Of a DNA stretch of 14,014 bases, positions 6,973 through 13,852 are shown in pieces. The stretch is from Thalassarchaeum sp002495735. GTDB lineage: Archaea > Thermoplasmatota > Poseidoniia > Poseidoniales > Thalassarchaeaceae. Where the stretch lies: assembly GCA_937911265.1 (NCBI GenBank), contig CALDRG010000043.1:1-14014 (forward strand), in the 5' to 3' direction. Below the pieces are notes generated by a model. The model searched no databases. It was not told the origin of the DNA and saw nothing but the letters and a program-made list of their open reading frames with translations. Made by a program: the position numbers and the translations under genes. Position 1 is the first letter of the stretch. Each line of letters opens with the position of its first letter.

Positions 6973-8163
6973 CTAGCGATATTGTAGCTCGACCACCATG
7001 CGATTAACCTGAGTGGTGTGAGTCTCCTCGTTCACAATATCAGTAGTCCAGTCACCCGGCTCGTAACCCCTGACCGTCGAACCACCGATGACCATCCACA
7101 CGCATCGGTCCTCGGAAGAGCAGTCCCCGGCGTCCCTACTCTCATCGTCAATCGACGAGGTGTTGGCGATCTCGTCTTCGGTGCTGTTGTACATGTACAG
7201 ATCCAGTTTGTTTGCTGTGGTCGTCCCTCCAATCCCGCCGCCAAGCTGATCGTCATCCTCGGCGGGATATGTTAGCTTGATTCTGACATATCGGATTCTG
7301 TCCTTGGTTTCTTCGTCATATGTGACAGGGTACTGCCATGTCATGACTATTGGCTCTTGGATGCGACGGTCCATTTCGAAGTCCTTCCAGACCCCACGGT
7401 AGTTGACGTACAATGTGGAGTCGTGGTGATCGACGTATCCGTTGTCGTCCTTGACTGTGAGGCGGATGTCCCAGGCACCTGCAGGGAGGTCTTCCCACTC
7501 ATAGGTCTCGCCAGTTGCATCGACGTCGTTCTCAGAGTTGCCATCTCCGTCTGAGTCAGTGTTAGTGTCGAGGTCCCAGCTGTACTCGACGAGGTACTCT
7601 TCGGCGTAGCAGTTGGAGTCATCGGGGTCGCAGCCAGCCCATGACCCGGATCCATCCAGCGTCACCGTGGTCGAGACGCTAATTTCTCTATCGTTGATAT
7701 CCTTGTCATCATCGCAGACCCAAACTAGCACGAAGTCACCACCAGGGGGCTCCTCGCCCTCACAGTCGTCATCCTTAGCGGCGGTAATCTCAGCGTGCGG
7801 CTCGCGGGCCGAGGCATCGAGCACCGTGATGGTCATGCTGGCCGAGGCCTCGAGGGAGCCGTCACCGACGTTCAGACGGACGGTGTAGTCACCAGGCTGG
7901 GCGTAGGAATGACTGGTGGTCAGGCCGGTGCCAGTGTTGCCATCTCCAAAGGTCCAGGTGAAGGTCATCGAGTCGCCGTCGGGGTCGGACGAGCCCACGG
8001 CGCTGAAGGTCACAGATTCGCCGGTCTTGATATTCTCAGAGGGGTCAATGGACATCATAGCGGTGGGTGAGTCATTGCCGGTCAGGATGTTTAGGCAGCC
8101 CGCCATTGAGGAACAGAGGAGGACTGCGACGAGCATCAGGGTCAACTTGCGCAGGCTAGTCAT
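6973..8163 (-). CDS. Secreted lipoprotein with PKD domains
   Basis: This 396-residue protein is probably anchored outside the cell membrane by a lipid. A signal peptide (1-22; basic TSLRK, then a hydrophobic core) ends in the lipobox SSMAGC, with lipidation at Cys23. A clear PKD domain spans about 32-115 (DPDGDSMTFTWTFGDG, then SHSYAQPGDYTVRLNVGDG). A second PKD-like unit (about 118-255) has acidic insertions, several cysteines that could form disulfides, and a DTNTDSDGDGNSEND stretch resembling a calcium-binding loop. A further beta-rich, acidic domain runs to the C-terminus. PKD modules usually mediate protein or polysaccharide contacts at the surface; no catalytic domain is visible. The strong acidity suits a marine cell surface. 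ATG 8163 is set by the signal peptide and lies 4 bases from a 6-bp inverted repeat. The gene lies downstream of PolB on the same strand, 87 bp away. Confidence 0.85.
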   Translation of the reverse strand: MTSLRKLTLMLVAVLLCSSMAGCLNILTGNDSPTAMMSIDPSENIKTGESVTFSAVGSSDPDGDSMTFTWTFGDGNTGTGLTTSHSYAQPGDYTVRLNVGDGSLEASASMTITVLDASAREPHAEITAAKDDDCEGEEPPGGDFVLVWVCDDDKDINDREISVSTTVTLDGSGSWAGCDPDDSNCYAEEYLVEYSWDLDTNTDSDGDGNSENDVDATGETYEWEDLPAGAWDIRLTVKDDNGYVDHHDSTLYVNYRGVWKDFEMDRRIQEPIVMTWQYPVTYDEETKDRIRYVRIKLTYPAEDDDQLGGGIGGTTTANKLDLYMYNSTEDEIANTSSIDDESRDAGDCSSEDRCVWMVIGGSTVRGYEPGDWTTDIVNEETHTTQVNRMVVELQYR

Positions 8164-8167
8164 CGGT

Positions 8168-8184
8168 CCGGTCTGGAAGACCGG
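8168..8184. repeat. Short inverted repeat before the lipoprotein start
   Basis: CCGGTC (8168-8173) and GACCGG (8179-8184) are perfect 6-bp arms around TGGAA, ending 4 bases upstream of the lipoprotein ATG (minus strand). This could be an operator or a leader hairpin, or chance in GC-rich DNA. Confidence 0.35.
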
Positions 8185-8250
8185 CTGAAATCAACCCTGC
8201 GCTACTTGGAGTTCGGCACTTGACCATTGAATAGGCCTCCAATACCTCGA

Positions 8251-10869
8251 TTAGAAGTCAAAAATGGACTGTTGGCGGGAACCTGACAACAGTTCTGCCT
8301 CACTCCAGCCGAAGGCCTCGGTGATTCTGCCCAGCGACTTGGCCAGTCGTCTCGCGTAGTAGTCGGGGTCGTACTTCGGTGGGTCTTCGTCAATCTCGTC
8401 GACCAGCCAAGGTTCTACGGTCATTGGACTCGACTTAGCATTGATTACGATGTATCCTACTTTCATCCCTGGTGTGAACGGCAGACCACGTCTGATTCTT
8501 TCCTTCGCCGCGCGCACGTAGGGCAGGCCGTCGGGGTTATCGTAGATCTTGGAGAAATCTACCGTTCCGTTGCGCCTCAGTGTGCCCTTGCAAGAGCGGC
8601 TGATGACGAGGTCAGCGGCATCGACTTTGCGCCCCTTCACATCGTCAATGACTGCCTTGGTCATCTCCACAGCGGCCCACTCCTCGCCGCTCAGTATCAT
8701 CTCGAACATCTCAGTCATGGTACTAGTCAGCAAAGCGAAAGAGTCGGTCCTGCGAACCTCGTAGCCGCGGATTAGCATCTCCTCTCGCGGCCACACGACG
8801 CGTCCGACGTAGCGTTTCTTAGCGCCGTGGCTGAAAAACGCCGACAGGGCCGTCTCGAACTCGAGTTCAGCACCCTCACGGGTGAAGCGCTCGGCCAGCC
8901 GCTCGCCAAACTGCAGGGTTTCTCTCTTCGCCTCCTCCCAATCAACGAAGCTCTCCTCGCCCTCATCGGGGCGGTTGATTGGGGCTTGCTTGTTTACGGG
9001 CGCACGCACGAAAATTGAGTCGGTGTCGGAATAGACCACCTTATGGCCATCGCTCTCCACTTGGGCTATGATATCGCGGATGTTGTGGCGGGCCCATTCA
9101 GTGATACTGGCACCGATGTCAGGATGAGTGAAGCGATAGAAACTCGAGGCGAAGACCCCGTAGAACGAGTTCATCAGGATCTTGACTGCGTACTGCATCT
9201 GGTCTTGCAAAAAGGCCTCGGCCTCGTCACCCGCATCTCTAGCTGCAGTTAGGGCGGCCTTGTGCTTGTCACGGCTCTGCATCAACTGCTCAAGCAAATG
9301 CGGGACTAAGCCGATCCGTTCGTCTTTGGACCTGTAACTGGTATGAGTGGTGGGCGAGACATTGTAGGAGTCGTCGGTGGAATCGTCCCTAACAAGCGTG
9401 GTCGGGCAGATGTTGTTGGCTATCATGATTGAGGGATACATCGACTTGAAGTCGAGTACGACGACCCATGGGCTGATTCCAGCGTCCACCTCGTGTACGT
9501 AGCCACCGGCTATCTGATCTCTTCTGCGTGGACCTGAGTTGGTTGTCGGCACCGCTACGTTGCTGCGATCGGCTAGGCGAATCACCAGCGAGTCAATCCA
9601 CTGGCTGGTGGTGCCTGCCGAGGCAGTCTCGACAGTAGTCATCGATACTGAGGCCAGTGCCTCCTTGCGGGCCACCGACTGAAGGCGTCCGAGTATGTCG
9701 AGGGGGAGCACGGTGTCGCGTACGCAGTACTCGAGGACCTCATCGGGGCGCTCAGCCCATTCTCGGTCCATCTGACTGGCGTCGATGTCGAGTTTGTGCT
9801 TGTCCTCATCTTCTGGCCACAGTAGCTTGGAGACGTAGCTTAGCGTCTCGCGCTGCGGCCTCAGGGTCGAAGTATGCACTTGCCACCAAGCGTCCAGCGG
9901 TATCCTGCCGGGAATCCTCCAGACTCGGTTCTGCTGGCGAGTAGGGAATAGTCTCTTGTTCTCACTCTGCAGCATCGGAACCCTGCCCCAGCCGTACAAC
10001 GCTGCGGCCTCCATCTTCGAGCGTCCTGCCAGCACATCTGTCCTCTCCTCCATCCGGGGCAGGTCGAAGTTATCGATGTTATATCCGGTGATAATATCGG
10101 GGTCCTCCAAGCGCACAAGACTGGTTAGACCCTCCATGATGTCGCCCTCTTCGCCCCGGAAGGTGTGCTCACTGCGCTCGCCGCCTCTGTCAATGACGGC
10201 TGCGGCACATAGAATTCTGTTTGACTGGATGCTGGTCTCGAGGTCGAAGGAGAAGGTGACGAAGGGTGTGCGGAAGGGTTCTGTCTTAGCGAGATTATCC
10301 AGAGTGCACGAGACAACCATGTCGGTTGGATAGATTCCAACTCCGCCGACATCGGCTATTCTTCCGGCTGCTATGGCACGGTCGGATGTTTGCTCGTCCC
10401 GTGCCTCTAGGGGGGCGCGCTCACCCGCCCAAAGCACCTCACCACGTGCCAATATATGCGGGCCGAGGTCGCAGTCTAGAAGCAGCCTTTGGACGAACAG
10501 GATATCAGCGCTGGTGACCACCCAAGCGTCCTGTATCCTCTTGCGTAACCTACGGATTTCGTAGGGCTGCCTAACTTCGATTTTCCAGTGGGGCTTCTCA
10601 CCTAGGCGCGTCCACTTGTCTCCGACCGAGGTAATCTCAACGACCTCGTCCATGCCCCTCAGGTAATCCAGCCCAGCTGCTGACTCGGAAGCAGGTCGTG
10701 GACTGCCGGACTCTGCGACCACTAGGTAGGGCCTGAGGCCGTCCACGAGAAGTGTGACTGAGTGCCCGGAACGAGTTCGGCACCAGAGCTCAACCACTGT
10801 CTTGGGAGGCTTGCCATCAACAGCCCGGTTATTACCAGAGACAATGCACATCTCCTCCTCCCACTGCAT
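8251..10869 (-). CDS. polB: Replicative DNA polymerase, family B (PolB)
   Basis: This is a DNA-dependent DNA polymerase with 3'-5' proofreading. The 872 residues contain ExoI (Asp209 and Glu211 in FSFDLET), ExoII (TGYNIDNFD, Asp269), ExoIII (Tyr381 and Asp385 in YCVRD), polymerase motif A (Asp473 in DFKSMYPS), motif B (KILMNSFYG, 563-571), motif C (YSDTDS, catalytic Asp615 and Asp617) and KKRYVG at 684-689. All catalytic residues are kept and no intein interrupts motifs A, B or C. The chain ends in QQSIFDF, a PIP box (QxxIxxF) that would bind the PCNA sliding clamp. Length is slightly above the 770-800 of Pyrococcus-type PolB. YSDTDS and DFKSMYPS differ from the Thermococcales forms (YIDTDG, DFRALYPS). 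Starts at 10869 or at Met7 (10851) are both possible; a GAGG lies 8-11 bases before the first. It is divergent from the aminotransferase gene. Confidence 0.97.
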   Translation of the reverse strand: MQWEEEMCIVSGNNRAVDGKPPKTVVELWCRTRSGHSVTLLVDGLRPYLVVAESGSPRPASESAAGLDYLRGMDEVVEITSVGDKWTRLGEKPHWKIEVRQPYEIRRLRKRIQDAWVVTSADILFVQRLLLDCDLGPHILARGEVLWAGERAPLEARDEQTSDRAIAAGRIADVGGVGIYPTDMVVSCTLDNLAKTEPFRTPFVTFSFDLETSIQSNRILCAAAVIDRGGERSEHTFRGEEGDIMEGLTSLVRLEDPDIITGYNIDNFDLPRMEERTDVLAGRSKMEAAALYGWGRVPMLQSENKRLFPTRQQNRVWRIPGRIPLDAWWQVHTSTLRPQRETLSYVSKLLWPEDEDKHKLDIDASQMDREWAERPDEVLEYCVRDTVLPLDILGRLQSVARKEALASVSMTTVETASAGTTSQWIDSLVIRLADRSNVAVPTTNSGPRRRDQIAGGYVHEVDAGISPWVVVLDFKSMYPSIMIANNICPTTLVRDDSTDDSYNVSPTTHTSYRSKDERIGLVPHLLEQLMQSRDKHKAALTAARDAGDEAEAFLQDQMQYAVKILMNSFYGVFASSFYRFTHPDIGASITEWARHNIRDIIAQVESDGHKVVYSDTDSIFVRAPVNKQAPINRPDEGEESFVDWEEAKRETLQFGERLAERFTREGAELEFETALSAFFSHGAKKRYVGRVVWPREEMLIRGYEVRRTDSFALLTSTMTEMFEMILSGEEWAAVEMTKAVIDDVKGRKVDAADLVISRSCKGTLRRNGTVDFSKIYDNPDGLPYVRAAKERIRRGLPFTPGMKVGYIVINAKSSPMTVEPWLVDEIDEDPPKYDPDYYARRLAKSLGRITEAFGWSEAELLSGSRQQSIFDF

Positions 10870-10941
10870 GGTCGTCCCTCAGGCTCAGGCTGTGCTCAGA
10901 CGCCTTCAATCTATGTTAACGCGAGAGCCCAAAACGATAGT

Positions 10942-10971
10942 GGAACGGGTGAAAGCGGAACCGTTGAAAGC
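10942..10971. repeat. Imperfect tandem 15-mer in the polB/ilvE divergent region
   Basis: GGAACGGGTGAAAGC (10942-10956) is followed directly by GGAACCGTTGAAAGC (10957-10971), 13 of 15 bases alike. It lies in the roughly 138-bp spacer between the divergent polB and aminotransferase genes, in neither coding frame as I assign the starts. Direct repeats here could bind a regulator serving either gene. I see no convincing TATA box for the aminotransferase. Confidence 0.45.
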
Positions 10972-11007
10972 CGACCCCCTCACCTGCGACATAATTGGGG
11001 TGCATTG

Positions 11008-12036
11008 GTGTTGGATAATGACAGCCCGGCCATCGACTGGGACAGCATGATATTCAGTTACCAGAAGACTGACCGGATGTACATCGCCAACTGCGAAGAG
11101 GGCGAAGACTGGAGTCCCGGAGTGATGCAGGACTTTCAGAACCTCAGTATTTCACCAGCTGCTGGAGTACTCAACTACGGCCAGGGCCTGTTCGAGGGAA
11201 TGAAGGCGCAGCGAGCTACTGACGGAAGCATAGTGCTGTTCCGGCCAAGGCTCAATGCGAAGCGGATGCAGGGCGGTGCGAAGCGTCTCGGTATTCCAGT
11301 CGTACCCGAGGAGATGTTTCTCGACGCGGTCCGCCAGACCGTTATCGAAAATACCCGCTGGATTCCTCCGATTGGTAAGGGAGCACTCTACATCCGCCCT
11401 CTACTGATGGGTAGTGGTGCGATACTCGGTGTTGCCCCTGCTCCCGAGTATACATTCCTAGTCTATGTCTCTCCAGTTGGACCTTACTTCAAGGGTGGTC
11501 TCAAGCCAATCTCACTGAAGATTTCCGACGAGTTCCACCGAGCCGCCCCAGGCGGCTCTGGCGGTGTCAAGGCAATTGGGAACTATGCGCCCGGGATGGT
11601 GCCCTCGAGGGACGCCAAGGCTCAGGGCTTCGCCGAGATCATCTACCTCGACGCCGTTCACCACAAATATGTCGAGGAGGTCGGGGCGGCCAACTTCTTC
11701 TGTGTCAATGACGGCGTCATCTCGACACCCGAATTGACTGGAACCATACTGCCGGGGGTCACCCGAGCATCAGTCATCGAGATTGCAAAGGACATGGGCT
11801 ACGATGTCCGCGAGGAGAAAGTCGATGTTGACTATGCGCTGAACGCTGACGAGTGCTTCTGTGCCGGTACAGCAGCGGTAATCTCCTCTATTGGCTCGAT
11901 TCAGCACGGAGACAGGGTAGCCAACTTCGGCGAAGGCGAAGTCGGACCGATTACCCGAATTCTGTACGACGAGCTCACTGGCATCCAGCAGAGGCGGATT
12001 CCTGACGAGCGCGGATGGACCGTGTCCGTCGAGTAA
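11008..12036 (+). CDS. ilvE: Branched-chain amino acid aminotransferase (BCAT)
   Basis: This is a PLP enzyme, fold type IV, that interconverts leucine, isoleucine and valine with their 2-oxo acids using glutamate. Family signatures run through the whole 342 residues: TDRMYIANCEEG, SPAAGVLNYGQGLFEGMKAQR, VLFRPRLNAKRM, GALYIRPLLMGSG, the PLP lysine Lys188 in GGVKAIGNYA, and TPELTGTILPGVTRASVIEIA. This is the longer BCAT form known from eukaryotes and many bacteria (EC 2.6.1.42). The reading frame is open upstream to 10762, but that part overlaps polB and lacks family similarity. GTG 11008 is preferred: GGGGTG lies 5 bases upstream and the start keeps the conserved IDWDSMIFSYQ segment, in which homologues align before the TD motif. 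ATG 11047 would cut into it. The gene is monocistronic and convergent with the DUF1737-like gene. Confidence 0.93.
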   Translation: MLDNDSPAIDWDSMIFSYQKTDRMYIANCEEGEDWSPGVMQDFQNLSISPAAGVLNYGQGLFEGMKAQRATDGSIVLFRPRLNAKRMQGGAKRLGIPVVPEEMFLDAVRQTVIENTRWIPPIGKGALYIRPLLMGSGAILGVAPAPEYTFLVYVSPVGPYFKGGLKPISLKISDEFHRAAPGGSGGVKAIGNYAPGMVPSRDAKAQGFAEIIYLDAVHHKYVEEVGAANFFCVNDGVISTPELTGTILPGVTRASVIEIAKDMGYDVREEKVDVDYALNADECFCAGTAAVISSIGSIQHGDRVANFGEGEVGPITRILYDELTGIQQRRIPDERGWTVSVE

Positions 12037-12186
12037 TCAATCTCTAACCATGGCTTGGAAGTAGCCAGCAAAGCCGAATGGCTGATTCATTGGCCCTCCA
12101 GTTGCGGCCCATCCTTCAGCCATCGCTGCGTTGACATCCTCCTCTAGGCCCTCAAGGGTCTTCGATCTGAAGATACGATACTCCAT
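12037..12186 (-). CDS. Small DUF1737-like protein, 49 residues
   Basis: This is a short reading frame starting at ATG 12186 with MEYRIFRSKTLEGLEEDVNA and ending in GYFQAMVRD. The layout fits small DUF1737-family proteins, which typically have a first beta strand, a helix (LEGLEEDVNAAMAEGW), then Gly-Trp and a glycine-rich turn (TGGP), and a closing strand with QAMV. The function of that family is unknown. The gene lies 36 bp downstream of SRP19 on the same strand and its stop directly abuts the stop of the convergent ilvE. I see no good Shine-Dalgarno, so it may depend on read-through transcription from SRP19. It fills the only otherwise empty stretch here. The family call is from memory of the pattern and is moderately sure; that it is coding is likely. 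Confidence 0.65.
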   Translation of the reverse strand: MEYRIFRSKTLEGLEEDVNAAMAEGWAATGGPMNQPFGFAGYFQAMVRD

Positions 12187-12222
12187 GAAACGCCATAGAG
12201 GGGATGGACAAGGTGATTGCGG

Positions 12223-12660
12223 TCAACGACCGAACTTCTTGCGCCGCTGGCCGCCCTTCTGCTTGAACGACTTGCGCTGGGCGCGCCTCTGGCGGTCGCC
12301 CTTCGAAGGGCCTTTGGCCTGCTTCTTGCCTTCCTGCTCCTTGGCTTCCTTGGCCTGACTACGCAGGCATAATCCAATGGTTTGCATGACGCCTTCCTTG
12401 CTCTCGGCATTGGTAGCGCTCAGAGCGTCCTGGGCCGACAGTACGAGCCTGCCCTCACTCAGGTGCGGGCGTGAGGGATGACTGGCATCCGTCTCGCGCT
12501 TCATCTTCGATATCCCTACTGCCTTGGCCGCCCACGCGACGGTCTCGAGAGTAGGATTGGGGGCGCTTGCCTCCTTGGGTACCCTGCGTCCTGCGGAGCG
12601 GCTTAGTCTGGAGTCGAAGTAGCCGGTCCAGATGCTCATCTTGCTCGGGTCGTGGGGCAT
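12223..12660 (-). CDS. srp19: Signal recognition particle 19 kDa protein
   Basis: SRP19 binds the tips of helices 6 and 8 of SRP RNA and prepares it for SRP54, so ribosomes making membrane and secreted proteins are targeted to the membrane. The 145-residue protein has the SRP19 core at about 9-75: IWTGYFDSRLSRSAGRRVPK, then NPTLETVAWAAKAVGI, then HPSRPHLSEGRLVL. From about 102 to the end is a tail very rich in Lys, Arg and Gln, likely disordered and RNA-binding. Archaeal SRP19 is usually about 90-110 residues, so the tail is an extension. ATG 12660 has a strong Shine-Dalgarno (GGAGGT, 9 bases upstream). It follows eS8 by 49 bp in the same direction, with the DUF1737-like gene downstream, suggesting one transcript. 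Confidence 0.88.
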   Translation of the reverse strand: MPHDPSKMSIWTGYFDSRLSRSAGRRVPKEASAPNPTLETVAWAAKAVGISKMKRETDASHPSRPHLSEGRLVLSAQDALSATNAESKEGVMQTIGLCLRSQAKEAKEQEGKKQAKGPSKGDRQRRAQRKSFKQKGGQRRKKFGR

Positions 12661-12709
12661 GCTATCGTTACCTCCCCGTATGAGGGGTGACTTGAGGGCT
12701 TCGCGAGCC

Positions 12710-13105
12710 TCAGTCTTCTAGGAGCACACCGGAGACAACCCCGTGCATGCCTGGTCTGCTGGTGACGCGTACCCGGCCGATGTCTGTATCGACGACTGCG
12801 CCCTTGGTGATGATATTGCGTCGGATGTAGTTGGGATCAGCATCGTTCTCGATAACGTTGTTGATAGTCGCACGGACGGTCTTACCCTTCTTGGAATCGT
12901 TGACGTTAATCTCGTGAGCGGAAAGGAGTCTTACTGTTTGGGAACCAGCTGTCTTGCGGTAGTTCTTGCGCTGGTCTTGGTCACCGACGTAGGCGTACTG
13001 GTTCTCGCTGGAGATCTCGGTCTTGCGCTTGCCTCGGTAGCGGTTTGGACGCTTCAAGCGGCCGCCGGAGGGCTTGCGACGAGAAATGCCATGCCACTTT
13101 GCCAT
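12710..13105 (-). CDS. rps8e: Small-subunit ribosomal protein eS8
   Basis: This is an archaeal/eukaryotic-specific protein of the small ribosomal subunit. The 131-residue protein shows the family's N-terminus (WHGISRRKPSGGRLKRPNRYRGKRK), a central KNYRKTAGSQTVRLL and the C-terminal ADPNYIRRNIITKGAVVDT, then TSRPGMHGVVSGVLLED. Length equals the archaeal norm of about 125-130. ATG 13105 has no good Shine-Dalgarno. A TATA-like ATTTCA/TTATTT region centred near 13131 would place transcription start at the ATG itself, so the mRNA is probably leaderless. The spacer from ThrH is 43 bp and holds a 14-base motif shared with the EF-1A promoter, so eS8 most likely has its own promoter and drives SRP19. 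Confidence 0.97.
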   Translation of the reverse strand: MAKWHGISRRKPSGGRLKRPNRYRGKRKTEISSENQYAYVGDQDQRKNYRKTAGSQTVRLLSAHEINVNDSKKGKTVRATINNVIENDADPNYIRRNIITKGAVVDTDIGRVRVTSRPGMHGVVSGVLLED

Positions 13106-13107
13106 GC

Positions 13108-13121
13108 GTCCCGCCGACCGA
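13108..13121 (-). promoter_or_regulatory. 14-base promoter motif shared with EF-1A
   Basis: On the minus strand this is TCGGTCGGCGGGAC, identical to 6884-6897. It ends 2 bases before the eS8 ATG and starts 5 bases after the TATA-like box. The match in both sequence and TATA spacing is what makes it a candidate regulatory element. Confidence 0.6.
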
Positions 13122-13126
13122 CCGCC

Positions 13127-13134
13127 CTTATTTC
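13127..13134 (-). promoter_or_regulatory. TATA-like box of eS8
   Basis: GAAATAAG on the minus strand is centred about 25 bases before the eS8 ATG, the standard archaeal TATA-to-start distance. It implies a leaderless eS8 transcript. Confidence 0.55.
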
Positions 13135-13148
13135 AATGGATTGGAGGG

Positions 13149-13766
13149 CTACTCGCCCATATCGGAAGCAGCAGCCTCGATGGCTGCGAGCAGTCCGCCA
13201 TAATCGGTCGCCACTGGGAACTGTGGGAACTCGTCTGTGACGTTGCTTGGAGGGTTGATCAAGATGCCCGCATTGGCTATCGCGAGCATCGAGATGTCGT
13301 TGTACGAGTCACCGGCGGCGATGACGTTGTAGTTTAGCCCGCGCAGGGCCTCGACAGCCCGGCGCTTCTGATCCTCGAGTCGGATGGTCCAGCCTGTTAT
13401 CCTGCGAGACTCCTCGTCGATTTCGAGAGTGTGGCACAGCAGGGTCGGTCTGCCCAGCTTGTCCATCATTGGGCCCGCGAACTGCGAGAAGGTGTCTGAG
13501 AGGATGATGACCTGCCATTTCGATCTGAGGTGGTCGAGGAACTCGACTGCTCCCTCAAGCGGCTGCATCTCCTCGATAACATCGGTGATATCGTCGATTG
13601 TCAGTCCGTTGGCATCCAGAATATCGAGTCTGTACCTCATCAGCTTGTCATAGTCAGGATCGTCGCGGGTAGTCCTACGCAGCTCAGGTATTCCGGTGCG
13701 CTCTGCCACGTCGACCCATACCTCTGGCATCAGGACGCCCTCTAGGTCGAGACATACCACCAGCAT
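13149..13766 (-). CDS. thrH: ThrH-type phosphoserine phosphatase / phosphoserine:homoserine phosphotransferase
   Basis: This HAD enzyme makes serine from phosphoserine and, in Pseudomonas ThrH, can pass the phosphate to homoserine. The 205 residues match ThrH (about 203-205) along the whole length: LDLEGVLMPEVW (nucleophile Asp7, with Glu9 in place of the second Asp, a ThrH hallmark), LRRTTRDDPDYDKLMRYR, PLEGAVEFLDHLR, SDTFSQF (motif II, 90-96), the motif III lysine near 134, and AAGDSYNDISML (motif IV, 151-161). The reading frame is open upstream to 13883, but ATG 13766 starts exactly where the family does and avoids overlap with the divergent gene. No clear Shine-Dalgarno is visible. It stands 43 bp upstream of eS8, which seems to have its own promoter, so functional coupling is unlikely. 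ThrH is mostly bacterial; presence in an archaeon suggests transfer. Confidence 0.93.
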   Translation of the reverse strand: MLVVCLDLEGVLMPEVWVDVAERTGIPELRRTTRDDPDYDKLMRYRLDILDANGLTIDDITDVIEEMQPLEGAVEFLDHLRSKWQVIILSDTFSQFAGPMMDKLGRPTLLCHTLEIDEESRRITGWTIRLEDQKRRAVEALRGLNYNVIAAGDSYNDISMLAIANAGILINPPSNVTDEFPQFPVATDYGGLLAAIEAAASDMGE

Positions 13767-13852
13767 CGGCCCGACGCCTGCGGGGTGCGTCTTCAACGTG
13801 TTCGTCGCCCGTGGATGCGTATGTTCTTCTCGGGCAGCGAGCGCGGCTAGGC

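Noticed and set aside
6866..6973. Longer EF-1A start at 6973
   Set aside because: It would begin upstream of the TATA box and add a 36-residue leader unknown in EF-1A; the Shine-Dalgarno fits ATG 6865.
7357..8188. Plus-strand and other minus-strand frames in the lipoprotein region
   Set aside because: The signal peptide, lipobox and PKD motifs fix the coding frame; the others are shadows of its acidic Asp/Thr-rich codons.
8473..9500. Intein in polB
   Set aside because: Archaeal polB genes often carry inteins at motifs A, B or C, but all three motifs are continuous here.
10762..11007. N-terminal extension of the aminotransferase into polB
   Set aside because: The added residues lack family similarity and overlap the polB 5' end; GTG 11008 has its own ribosome site.
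12144..12410. Alternative minus-strand 88-residue frame rich in Arg and Ala
   Set aside because: It is a frame-shifted reading of the basic SRP19 tail extended into the intergenic region; the SRP19 frame has a strong family match.
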